From Psychroserpens ponticola (GTDB lineage Bacteria > Bacteroidota > Bacteroidia > Flavobacteriales > Flavobacteriaceae): 64,000 bases of DNA. Positions 19,438-27,420 of this stretch are shown here, piece after piece; the stretch's first letter is position 1, and the number at the start of each line of letters is the position of its first letter. A model generated the notes under the pieces. That model made no database searches. It was not told the DNA's origin and worked only from the letters and a program-made list of their open reading frames with translations. The stretch lies in NCBI RefSeq assembly GCF_023556315.2, contig NZ_CP116221.1, forward strand, positions 434,001 to 498,000, in the 5' to 3' direction. Both the position numbers and the translations under genes were made by a program.

Positions 19438-19896
19438 TTAGCTTATCATTCTAGAAACCTTCTCGCAAACAAACTCTAAAAAACGTTCATCATCTTCTGT
19501 AAAAGGATCTGGCGTATTTGAGTCGATGTCAATTTGACCAATATTTTTACCATTCTTAAAAATCGGAATCACAATTTCAGCTTTTACAGTAATGCTACAA
19601 GCTATATAATTGTCTTGAGCTGCAACATCTGGTACTACAAAGTTTTCATTAGAAACCGCTACTTGTCCACAAATGCCTTTTCCAAAAGGAATAATAGTAT
19701 GGTCAGTTGGTTCACCTACATAAGGGCCAAGTTTTAACTCGTTTTTATTTCCATTTTTAAAATAAAAACCGACCCAATTATAATGAGAAATGTGTTCTTC
19801 AAGAAGTTTGCAAATATTCATAAGGCGTTCATCTACAGATGCAGAGCTGAGTTTTATGATGTCTTCTACTTTTGGTTTTAGCGTTTCTAATGTCAT
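19438..19896 (-). CDS. GAF-domain protein, free methionine-R-sulfoxide reductase-like
   Basis: A 152-residue single-GAF protein closely resembling the free methionine-(R)-sulfoxide reductase family (MsrC). Family motifs are visible: HYNWVGFYF, GKGICGQVA and the downstream VPDVAAQDNYIAC then EIVIPIFKNGKNIGQIDIDS. Two of the three family Cys are retained (C76 and C100, the latter at the catalytic position). The first is replaced by His66. The enzyme may therefore use only one resolving Cys, or the protein may be a binding domain only. It is convergent with the permease pair. Confidence 0.8.
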   Translation of the reverse strand: MTLETLKPKVEDIIKLSSASVDERLMNICKLLEEHISHYNWVGFYFKNGNKNELKLGPYVGEPTDHTIIPFGKGICGQVAVSNENFVVPDVAAQDNYIACSITVKAEIVIPIFKNGKNIGQIDIDSNTPDPFTEDDERFLEFVCEKVSRMIS

Positions 19897-19984
19897 GTGT
19901 TAAAAAATATTGGTAAAAGTATTTAAAAAGTGTTAGTTCTAGATTTATTTTTATATAATTTTAACTGAATAAAATAGATAGCTA

Positions 19985-20536
19985 TTGAAAGCACTTTTTC
20001 TTAAATATAAATCTGTCGTAACGTTTATTTTAACCTTTCTAACGGTTTATTTTATACTAACATTAGTATATAAATTTTATCTGGATTATTCTGAAGGTTC
20101 TATTTACTATCCAGACTATTTTACCAATTTAGTGTCTAAACAGTGCAATGTATTATTACATGCTGTTGGTTATGATGCGAGTGTTATACCACACCCAGAT
20201 GAACCATCTATGAAACTTATTATAAACGATAAATTTGTTGCTAGAGTCGTCGAAGGTTGTAATTCTATAAGTGTTATTATTTTATTTATCTCTTTTATTA
20301 TTGCTTTTGCAGGTAAATTCAAGGCCACATTTTTATATCTATTATCAGGAAGTGTTTTGATTTATACAGTTAATTTATTGCGTATTGTCATTTTATCTAT
20401 AGGATTGTATAATTACCCTTGGCGACGAGAAATTTTGCATACTGTAATTTTTCCATTAATTATTTACGGAATGGTCTTTCTCCTTTGGATGTTTTGGGTC
20501 AATCGATTTTCTAAAATAGAAAAAGCCAATGCGTAA
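19985..20536 (+). CDS. xrtF: Exosortase family protein XrtF
   Basis: Polytopic transpeptidase-like enzyme of the exosortase/archaeosortase superfamily, 183 residues with about five spans. The catalytic triad is visible as Cys92 (VVEGCNSIS), Arg133 (NLLRI) and His152 (LHTVIFP). Exosortases cut C-terminal sorting tails of exported proteins; XrtF is the flavobacterial type and its targets are poorly known. The start is TTG at 19985, as no ATG precedes the first membrane span. It overlaps by 8 bp the small membrane protein that always accompanies this type. Confidence 0.92.
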   Translation: MKALFLKYKSVVTFILTFLTVYFILTLVYKFYLDYSEGSIYYPDYFTNLVSKQCNVLLHAVGYDASVIPHPDEPSMKLIINDKFVARVVEGCNSISVIILFISFIIAFAGKFKATFLYLLSGSVLIYTVNLLRIVILSIGLYNYPWRREILHTVIFPLIIYGMVFLLWMFWVNRFSKIEKANA

Positions 20537-20957
20537 TCCTATTACTTACATATTGCTTTTTGTTTTGTTCGGAATGTTAGTGCTTATTCGCGTTTTTGAA
20601 AATGAATTATTTTACGATCCATACCTCTCGTTTTTTAAAAATGATTATTTGCACATTGATTCTCCAAGACGTGAGGTTTTTAAGTTAACGATGTACACAA
20701 CCTTACGATATATCCTTAATTCTGGTATGTCACTCGGAATTATTTATCTGTTTTTTAAAGATAAGTCTATTGTTAAATTTTCTTTAACTGTATTTGGATT
20801 AGCTTATGTTATTTTGATTGCCTTATTTTTGTATTTTGTAATACATCCACGACAAGAAGACTACTATTTGTTTTTTAATTTCAGACGTTTTTTAATTCAG
20901 CCAATATTATTATTACTCTTATTGCCAGCGTTTTACTATTATAGGTTAAAACAATAA
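20529..20957 (+). CDS. Exosortase F system-associated membrane protein
   Basis: A 142-residue membrane protein with about four spans, beginning inside the last codons of xrtF (8-bp overlap). Segments such as RVFENELFYDPYLSFFKND, followed by a run of membrane helices with Arg-rich loops (HPRQEDYYLFFNFRRFLIQP), match the small protein found next to flavobacterial exosortases. Its role is unknown; an accessory or substrate-presenting subunit is the obvious guess. Confidence 0.85.
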   Translation: MRNPITYILLFVLFGMLVLIRVFENELFYDPYLSFFKNDYLHIDSPRREVFKLTMYTTLRYILNSGMSLGIIYLFFKDKSIVKFSLTVFGLAYVILIALFLYFVIHPRQEDYYLFFNFRRFLIQPILLLLLLPAFYYYRLKQ

Positions 20958-21002
20958 AACGTTAATCCTAACTTAAAAAAAGTGCTGTATTTATCTTTTT
21001 TG

Positions 21003-21010
21003 TAACTTTG
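21003..21010 (+). promoter_or_regulatory. Candidate -7 box for the HYC_CC_PP gene
   Basis: TAACTTTG matches TAnnTTTG and ends 16 bp before the ATG, predicting a leader of about 10 nt. No clear -33 TTG. It suggests that the metal-related genes start a transcript separate from xrtF. Confidence 0.4.
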
Positions 21011-21026
21011 TCATTCAATTTGTTCA

Positions 21027-21440
21027 ATGTTTAAACTAATAATACATAAATTATTTTCGGCTTTCATGGCTATTTTAGTGCTGTTTTCAACAGTATCATT
21101 TACTGTGGAGAAGCATTTTTGTGGTGATGTTTTAATTGATTCTGCTGTGTTTTCTGAGGCACAGAAATGCAAAATGGAAGCTTTTGAAATAGAACAAACT
21201 AAAATTACGAAAGTACATTGTTGTAAAGATGAATTAGAAGTTGTTAAAGGACAAGACAAACTTAAGCGTTCACAATTTGAAGATATTACATTTGAGCAAC
21301 AGATTTTTGTTGTTTCTTATCTATACACCTATATTAATAGTATTGAGGAATTATCTAAACTTGTTATTCCTCATTTACATTATTCTCCACCTGATCTCAT
21401 TGATGATATTCAAGTTCTCGATGCGGTTTTCTTAATTTGA
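21027..21440 (+). CDS. HYC_CC_PP family protein
   Basis: A 137-residue protein with an N-terminal hydrophobic segment (about 8-25), probably a signal peptide or anchor. It carries the three landmarks that name this Bacteroidota family: His30-Phe-Cys32-Gly, Cys65-Cys66 (HCCKDE) and Pro121-Pro122 (YSPPDL). Function is not established; the paired Cys/His positions suggest metal or disulfide chemistry. It leads a same-strand series with two HMA-domain proteins and a TonB-dependent receptor, which supports a metal-related role by context only. Confidence 0.8.
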   Translation: MFKLIIHKLFSAFMAILVLFSTVSFTVEKHFCGDVLIDSAVFSEAQKCKMEAFEIEQTKITKVHCCKDELEVVKGQDKLKRSQFEDITFEQQIFVVSYLYTYINSIEELSKLVIPHLHYSPPDLIDDIQVLDAVFLI

Positions 21441-21515
21441 TTTACTAGTATAAATTCTTTTAAGTATAGGTTTTGATTAGCCTATACAAATTTTATATAC
21501 TAATAAATCAAAATC

Positions 21516-22247
21516 ATGACACGTACATACAGCATAACAGGTATGACTTGTAATAATTGCAAAGCTTCTGTTGAGAAAGCATTAAAATCTATTGATTCTG
21601 TCGAAAATATATCTATTGACTTGGAAAAATCTAAGGCTATAATTGAGATGTCTAACCCAGTTTCTGTTGAAACATTACAAAACGGATTACCATCAAAATA
21701 TACAATTTTAGACGATTCAGAAGTTAATATTTTTAATAGTTCGACTTCAGAGAAAGATACTCCTAAAAGTGAATTCAGACAATTATTCCCTTTGTTTATA
21801 ATCTTTGGATATATCATAGGAGCTTCAATATTGTTAAATAATAACCCTTGGAGCACTACCAGTTTTATGCTCGATTTTATGGGCTTATTTTACATTGTGT
21901 TTAGTTTCTTTAAGCTACTCGATTTAAAAGGTTTTCCAGATTCATTCAGAATGTATGATCCATTAGCAAAGCGAATTCCTGTATATGGATGGCTATATCC
22001 TTTTATTGAATTAGGCTTAGGCTTATTGTTCTTAATGCGAATGGAAATCACTTTAGCACTTGTAATAACCTTGGTGATTCTTGGTGTTACAACTTTTGGA
22101 GTTATTAGAACTTTATGGAGTAAAAAATCCATTCAATGTGCTTGCTTAGGAACTGCTTTGAAATTGCCTATGACGAAAGCGACGTTCATTGAAAACAGCA
22201 TTATGATTACTATGGCTGTTGTCATGTTATTAAAATCCTACAATTAA
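21516..22247 (+). CDS. HMA-domain plus MauE/DoxX-like membrane protein
   Basis: A 243-residue fusion. The N-terminal heavy-metal-associated domain (about 1-68) has GMTCNNC, the CxxC metal site. The remainder has about four membrane spans of the MauE/DoxX redox-associated type with a cytoplasmic or periplasmic CACLG motif near residue 209. Coupling of an HMA domain to such a membrane module suggests metal or thiol-redox handling; copper is the usual HMA ligand, but specificity is not shown here. Its TAA is followed directly by the ATG of the TonB receptor, so the two are tightly coupled. Confidence 0.85.
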   Translation: MTRTYSITGMTCNNCKASVEKALKSIDSVENISIDLEKSKAIIEMSNPVSVETLQNGLPSKYTILDDSEVNIFNSSTSEKDTPKSEFRQLFPLFIIFGYIIGASILLNNNPWSTTSFMLDFMGLFYIVFSFFKLLDLKGFPDSFRMYDPLAKRIPVYGWLYPFIELGLGLLFLMRMEITLALVITLVILGVTTFGVIRTLWSKKSIQCACLGTALKLPMTKATFIENSIMITMAVVMLLKSYN

Positions 22248-24488
22248 ATGAAAAACATAATATATATCGTATTTATGCTTCCTTTGTTGCTGTTTTCCCA
22301 AGATCAATTATCTGGTGAAATTTTGGAAGCTAATACCGAAAATAAAACAATTCCAGTAGTTGGAGCTAATGTGTTTTGGCTCAATACGACTGTTGGTGCA
22401 GTAACAGATTTAGATGGGAAATTTACAATTCCATATGAAACGAGTTATAAGCAATTGGTTATAAGTTACGTTGGTTATCAGACAGATACTTTAACTATTG
22501 ATGCGCCAAAATTTATCAAACACAACCTTAAGCCTTCAAGTGAGTTAGATGAAGTAATAGTAACTTCACGTAAACAATCTACTGTGAAATCTTATATGAG
22601 AGCAGCCAATATAATTACTGTAAGTAGTGATGAATTACTTAAAGCAGCCTGTTGTAATTTGTCTGAAAGCTTTGAAACCAATCCGTCAATTGATGTGAAT
22701 TTTTCTGATGCTCTTACTGGTACGCGACAAATTAAAATGCTGGGTTTAACCAGTAAATATATTTTAATAACCACAGAAAATGTGCCATCAATTCGTGGTG
22801 CATCTCAAGCTTTTGGTTTGAGTTTTATTCCAGGTACTTGGGTAGAGAGTATTCAAATTACTAAAGGTGCTGGAAGTGTTACTAATGGATTTGAAAGTAT
22901 TGCAGGACAAATTAATGCAGAACTTCAAAAACCTTCAACAGACAACCGATTTTTTGTAAACTTATATGGTGCAAGTAGTGAGCGTATGGAATTAAATACT
23001 CATTTTAATACTAAGGTGAGTGATAAATGGAGTACAGGTTTTTATATTCATGGTAATACGCATCAGGCCAAACATGATGTTAATGATGACGGATTTCTAG
23101 ATATGCCTTTGTATAATCAAATTAATGTGATGAATCGTTGGCAGTATGTAAATCCTGAAAAGGGATTAGTGAGTTTTATTAATGTTAGGTATTTAAATGA
23201 TTCCAAACAGGCTGGGCAATTAGATTTTGATCCCAGTCGAGATAAGCTAACTACTAATTTTTGGGGAAGTGAAATTGATACCGAACGTTTTGAAATCACT
23301 ACTAAATTTGGATATGTAAATCCAGAAGTTCCATGGCAAAGTTTAGGTGTGCAATTTGCTTTTAGCTCACATAAGCAAGATTCATATTATGGCTTGAACA
23401 CCTATGATATTAATCATAATAGCGTGTACTCAAATGTGATTTACAATTCTATTATAAATGATTCTAGACATAAGATTAAAACAGGATTAAGTTTTACTTA
23501 TGATCATTATGATGAGTTGGCAATAAACACTAATTTTGAACGTAGTGAACGTTCATTTGGTGGCTTTTTTGAATACGCTTATGATAATTTAGATAAGCTA
23601 ACTTTAACGGCTGGACTTCGGTTTGATACGCATAATTTGTTAGGAGAATTTATCACACCACGATTGCATATGAGATATACGCCTTGGGAAAAATCAGCAT
23701 TACGTTTTTCTATTGGTAAAGGTAAACGAAGTGCAAATATTTTTGCAGAAAATCAAAGTATGTTTGCCACTTCAAGAAGCATAAATATTTTAAATACAAA
23801 TGGAAGCATTTATGGATTAGATCCTGAAATTGCATGGAATTATGGTGTGTCTTATTTGCAAGGATTTAATCTCTTCGGAAGAAAAGCAGATGTTACTTTT
23901 GACTTCTATAGAACCGATTTTCAAAATCAAGTAGTTGTAGATTGGGAAAATCCTCAAGAAGTGAATTTCTATAACCTGAAAGGGGATAGTTTTGCTAATA
24001 GTTTTCAAGTGGAATTAAATTATAATATGTTTGATCATTTTGATTTTAGAACAGCTTATAAATATTATGATGTTCAAACAGAGTATCTAACAGGGAAACA
24101 ATCAAAACCACTAACACCTAAGCATCGTTTTTTTGCAAATGCATCTTATGTAACAAATGCTGAAGAAGGCGCAACGTCTAGATGGAAATTTGATTTGACT
24201 TATAATTGGCTAAGTGAGCAGCGTTTTGCTTCAACAAGTTCTAGTTCACAAGGATATAGATTGCCTGAAGAATCACCAACAGTCGGAACTTTAAATGCTC
24301 AAGTGACTAAAGTCTTTTCTCCTAAATTTGAAGTATATTTAGGAGGTGAAAATGTAACTAATGTAAGACAAAATAATCCAATTTTAGGCGCAAATGATCC
24401 GTTTGGTTCAAATTTTGATACTACATTTGTATATGGTCCAATTTATGGAAGTATGTATTACGCAGGATTACGATTTAAAATAAAATAA
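22248..24488 (+). CDS. TonB-dependent outer-membrane receptor
   Basis: A 746-residue outer-membrane transporter. A signal peptide (about 1-18) is followed by a carboxypeptidase-regulatory-like domain (about 22-105, GANVFWLNTTVGAVTDLDGKF), a plug domain (about 115-230) and a 22-strand barrel ending in an aromatic-rich strand (YYAGLRFKIK). The plug contains an unusual AACCNLSESFETN segment with a Cys pair. It is translationally linked to the HMA-MauE gene and followed 20 bp later by a secreted HMA protein, so metal (most likely copper) uptake is a reasonable inference. Substrate is not proven. Confidence 0.9.
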   Translation: MKNIIYIVFMLPLLLFSQDQLSGEILEANTENKTIPVVGANVFWLNTTVGAVTDLDGKFTIPYETSYKQLVISYVGYQTDTLTIDAPKFIKHNLKPSSELDEVIVTSRKQSTVKSYMRAANIITVSSDELLKAACCNLSESFETNPSIDVNFSDALTGTRQIKMLGLTSKYILITTENVPSIRGASQAFGLSFIPGTWVESIQITKGAGSVTNGFESIAGQINAELQKPSTDNRFFVNLYGASSERMELNTHFNTKVSDKWSTGFYIHGNTHQAKHDVNDDGFLDMPLYNQINVMNRWQYVNPEKGLVSFINVRYLNDSKQAGQLDFDPSRDKLTTNFWGSEIDTERFEITTKFGYVNPEVPWQSLGVQFAFSSHKQDSYYGLNTYDINHNSVYSNVIYNSIINDSRHKIKTGLSFTYDHYDELAINTNFERSERSFGGFFEYAYDNLDKLTLTAGLRFDTHNLLGEFITPRLHMRYTPWEKSALRFSIGKGKRSANIFAENQSMFATSRSINILNTNGSIYGLDPEIAWNYGVSYLQGFNLFGRKADVTFDFYRTDFQNQVVVDWENPQEVNFYNLKGDSFANSFQVELNYNMFDHFDFRTAYKYYDVQTEYLTGKQSKPLTPKHRFFANASYVTNAEEGATSRWKFDLTYNWLSEQRFASTSSSSQGYRLPEESPTVGTLNAQVTKVFSPKFEVYLGGENVTNVRQNNPILGANDPFGSNFDTTFVYGPIYGSMYYAGLRFKIK

Positions 24489-24508
24489 ATAAATTTAAAA
24501 TTACAGAT

Positions 24509-24865
24509 ATGAAAAAAGTACTAGTTATAATGATTGTGATGTTAGTTTCAATAGCATCATTTGCTCAAAACAAAAATGCAAAAGCTTCTTTAGAAGTTGA
24601 TGGAGTATGCTTAATGTGTAAAGAGCGTATTGAAAAAGCAGCAATTAGAACAAAAGGTGTTAAATCTGCTATTTGGAGTGTAGAGACTCATGAGTTGAAA
24701 CTTATTTACGACGAGCGCAAAACGAGTTTAGATGCGATTACAAAAAGTATCGTTGCTGTTGGTCATGATACTAAAGAAGTTAAAGCTACAGATGAAGCTT
24801 ATAATTCGGTTCATCCATGTTGTAAGTATCGCGATGAAGAAGTGCAAGATGATCATAAAAATTAA
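24509..24865 (+). CDS. Secreted heavy-metal-associated (HMA) domain protein
   Basis: A 118-residue exported protein: signal peptide (about 1-19, ASFAQ), then one HMA fold with a CxxC site at Cys34 and Cys37 (GVCLMCKERIEKAA). A second potential metal site lies near the C-terminus, His102-Pro-Cys104-Cys105, followed by an acidic/His tail (DEEVQDDHKN). It is probably a periplasmic metal chaperone working with the TonB receptor and the HMA-MauE protein in the same run. A strong terminator ends the operon. Confidence 0.87.
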   Translation: MKKVLVIMIVMLVSIASFAQNKNAKASLEVDGVCLMCKERIEKAAIRTKGVKSAIWSVETHELKLIYDERKTSLDAITKSIVAVGHDTKEVKATDEAYNSVHPCCKYRDEEVQDDHKN

Positions 24866-24882
24866 TAACAATAACTTATAAG

Positions 24883-24911
24883 AAAAATGCCACATATTAT
24901 GTGGCATTTTT
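24883..24911. terminator. Intrinsic terminator after the HMA/TonB operon
   Basis: A perfect stem of 13 bp (24883-24895 with 24899-24911) with an A-run on the left and a T-run on the right. It lies between convergent operons and can serve both strands. Confidence 0.88.
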
Positions 24912-24943
24912 TGTTTAAAGAGGTTTTTTTTTGTCTAAAATTA

Positions 24944-27367
24944 CTACTGATTTTTATCTACTTTTACAGTTTTTATTTCTGAGATTAATTCACCAGTACT
25001 TGTGAAACCTTGAATGACTAAAACAAGATCGTTTAGTCCTGAATCTTTCATTTTATAAGTATACATTCCTAAATCATTTGTTGTGATATTAGAAGCCCAA
25101 TCTAAGCAAGCAAATTCACTTAACACATCGTCTGATTTAAAATAGTAAGCTGGTGTATAAAACTTTTTTTCAATAGAAAAACCATTTTTTATTACAACAT
25201 CTCCATATTCTCTTAGTTTAATTTTTTCTAAAGATTGACTCCCATCTTTTCTGTAGATTCTAATAACTCCAGCTGCTGCTGCAGCGCCATAACCTAAACC
25301 ATTTGTGTTTATGTATATTTCATCAATATCTTCAAAGGTTAGGTTAAATAACATGTCATAGTTATTACCTAGATTAACGTTGTCAATAATAAGAATAGGT
25401 TCATTGCTTCCTAAGTATGTTACTGGATTTCTATTTTTAATTCTTGTAAAACCAGTACCTGCTAGATCTTCAACAACAAAACCATTGGCATTTATTAGAT
25501 CTGAAATATTAAAATAAGTTCGTTCAATCATGGAATCTATTTTTATACCATTACTGTATTTATTTGCGATATATGATTTTTCGTGCTTTAAAGGTTTCTC
25601 TACTACTTTTTTCTTTTTATATGAAAGATTTACTGTGTCTAGCTTTTCTATATTATAAGCTTTAAAAGCCGTTCTTAAATCTGATTGAGTCGATTTTTTA
25701 CGAATAACTTTTGTTTTAGATTTAAAAGCATGCATTAATTCTCTTTTGCCATTTATAGTTTGTATTACAGGGTTTACCTTAGGTACAGCTTTATCATTTT
25801 CATATAATGAGAAATTAATGACAGCTCCATCTTTTAAAAAATAGTTGTCAAAAACAAATGTATTTGTGTTTTGGTCTATAGTTGTATTTTCATTAACGCC
25901 ATTTGTCATTGAAAACATTTGAGTTTTATTTGAACGATGTTTTTTTGCATATCTATTAAAAGTGCCTTCAATTTTAAGACCAACTTCAAAACCATAGGTT
26001 ACTGGAAGCTGCCCTTTTTTAATGTTTTTCCATTCGTATTTACTCCAGCCTTGTGTGAGTAATAATAAATCTAAATCGTATTTTTTTAATCGATCTACAT
26101 TTTTAAAATAATGACTTGCATTTTGAACCTGACCTTTAATATAGGGATGAATTAAAAATGAAGACATGATATCTGCATTTGAAGCATTGGTGATATTAAT
26201 GTTTGGTAAAGTACTTACGCTTAATTGGGATAATTGATTTTGGTTGTTTTGTGTATTAACCTTTAAATTAACTGTGATTGAATCTTTAACTTTTTTTATA
26301 TTGGTGTTAACAGATGCTACGTTTATATTTTGATAATTGAAAATTAAGCGTTCTAAAATTGGATTTGAATTATCATCAAATAATGCAATAGTATTCACTC
26401 CTGGAACTAAGTTTGCTGATTCTACTGGAATGGTGTTCTGTGTTTTAAGATTGTTTAAATCAAGATTAACAACTGAAATTTTTGAATTCTGATTTATAAC
26501 AAGATAATACGTTTTACCTTTGTTGAGTTCTAATGTATTCGCATTTGTTTTAAGATTTATGTACGTGTATTTTTCGTTGCTGTAATTGTCAATTGTTATA
26601 TTGAACCCAGTTGGTTTGGGTTTAGGTAAGAATGTTTTTTCTTCTTTATTGTTAATAGTGTAAACGGCATAGTATGTTTTGTCCTTTTCATATATTAAAT
26701 TGAATTTACCATGACCAAACGAATTAGTTTCAAAGGTTAATACTTCAGTAGTATTATTGTCAAAAATGGAGCCTTTTATTTTTGATTCATTTTGATTTAA
26801 ATTTGAAACTTTAACACCAATTGTATTGTTCGAGTTTTCTATGGCATAACCACCTTCTGGTAAAAATTGAACATCATGAGGAGTTGCTGTTTCTTCATCT
26901 TGAAACGCTTCTAATTCTTCTTTATAAGGATTGACAACATGAATAGGTAAAGATGTAAAAGATTCATCTTCAGGAAAATTATTCATCCAATTGGTATAGG
27001 CTCTTAAATAATAATTACCAGGTGTTACAGCTGAGCTTAATTCCATTGTACCACTAACGACACCATTTTGTGCAAAAAACAATTTTTTATCAATTTCTTT
27101 GCCTTTTTCATCATATAAACTCACAAAAATATTTGTAGAATTTATAGCTGGTTTATTAGTGTCCTTATTGTAAATGTAGGCTTTAAACCAAACAGGTTCT
27201 TCAAGAATAAATACATTTTTGTTAAGGTGTAAATGTATCGTCTCTCTTTCAATACTATAATAGGAAGCGTATGTGTCTTCTAATTGGTTTTTTCTCTCAA
27301 CTTGAGCATTAGTAAGGTTTACTAAAAAGCTAAGTAAAACGAATAATACTAAGTGTTGTTTTTTCAT
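24944..27367 (-). CDS. Exported MG2-like protein ending in a TonB plug domain (copy 1)
   Basis: A 807-residue exported protein. The start at 27367 is chosen because it opens a clean signal peptide (MKKQHLVLFVLLSFLVNLTNAQ); an ATG 27 bp upstream adds polar residues. The N-terminal half has macroglobulin/Ig-like strands (FKAYIYNKDTNKPAINS, GNYYLRAYTNWM). Near residue 655 begins a plug-type domain (LIIDNVNLGNNYD, DIDEIYIN, GAAAAAGVIRIYRKDG) as in SusC-like receptors, but no barrel follows; the chain ends with another beta domain. It has a tandem paralogue upstream. Role unknown; a surface or periplasmic receptor-associated protein is likely. Confidence 0.8.
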   Translation of the reverse strand: MKKQHLVLFVLLSFLVNLTNAQVERKNQLEDTYASYYSIERETIHLHLNKNVFILEEPVWFKAYIYNKDTNKPAINSTNIFVSLYDEKGKEIDKKLFFAQNGVVSGTMELSSAVTPGNYYLRAYTNWMNNFPEDESFTSLPIHVVNPYKEELEAFQDEETATPHDVQFLPEGGYAIENSNNTIGVKVSNLNQNESKIKGSIFDNNTTEVLTFETNSFGHGKFNLIYEKDKTYYAVYTINNKEEKTFLPKPKPTGFNITIDNYSNEKYTYINLKTNANTLELNKGKTYYLVINQNSKISVVNLDLNNLKTQNTIPVESANLVPGVNTIALFDDNSNPILERLIFNYQNINVASVNTNIKKVKDSITVNLKVNTQNNQNQLSQLSVSTLPNINITNASNADIMSSFLIHPYIKGQVQNASHYFKNVDRLKKYDLDLLLLTQGWSKYEWKNIKKGQLPVTYGFEVGLKIEGTFNRYAKKHRSNKTQMFSMTNGVNENTTIDQNTNTFVFDNYFLKDGAVINFSLYENDKAVPKVNPVIQTINGKRELMHAFKSKTKVIRKKSTQSDLRTAFKAYNIEKLDTVNLSYKKKKVVEKPLKHEKSYIANKYSNGIKIDSMIERTYFNISDLINANGFVVEDLAGTGFTRIKNRNPVTYLGSNEPILIIDNVNLGNNYDMLFNLTFEDIDEIYINTNGLGYGAAAAAGVIRIYRKDGSQSLEKIKLREYGDVVIKNGFSIEKKFYTPAYYFKSDDVLSEFACLDWASNITTNDLGMYTYKMKDSGLNDLVLVIQGFTSTGELISEIKTVKVDKNQ

Positions 27368-27420
27368 ATTTGAATTGAGGTTAATAGTGTTCAATTTATT
27401 GATTATAATTGATCTTTGGG

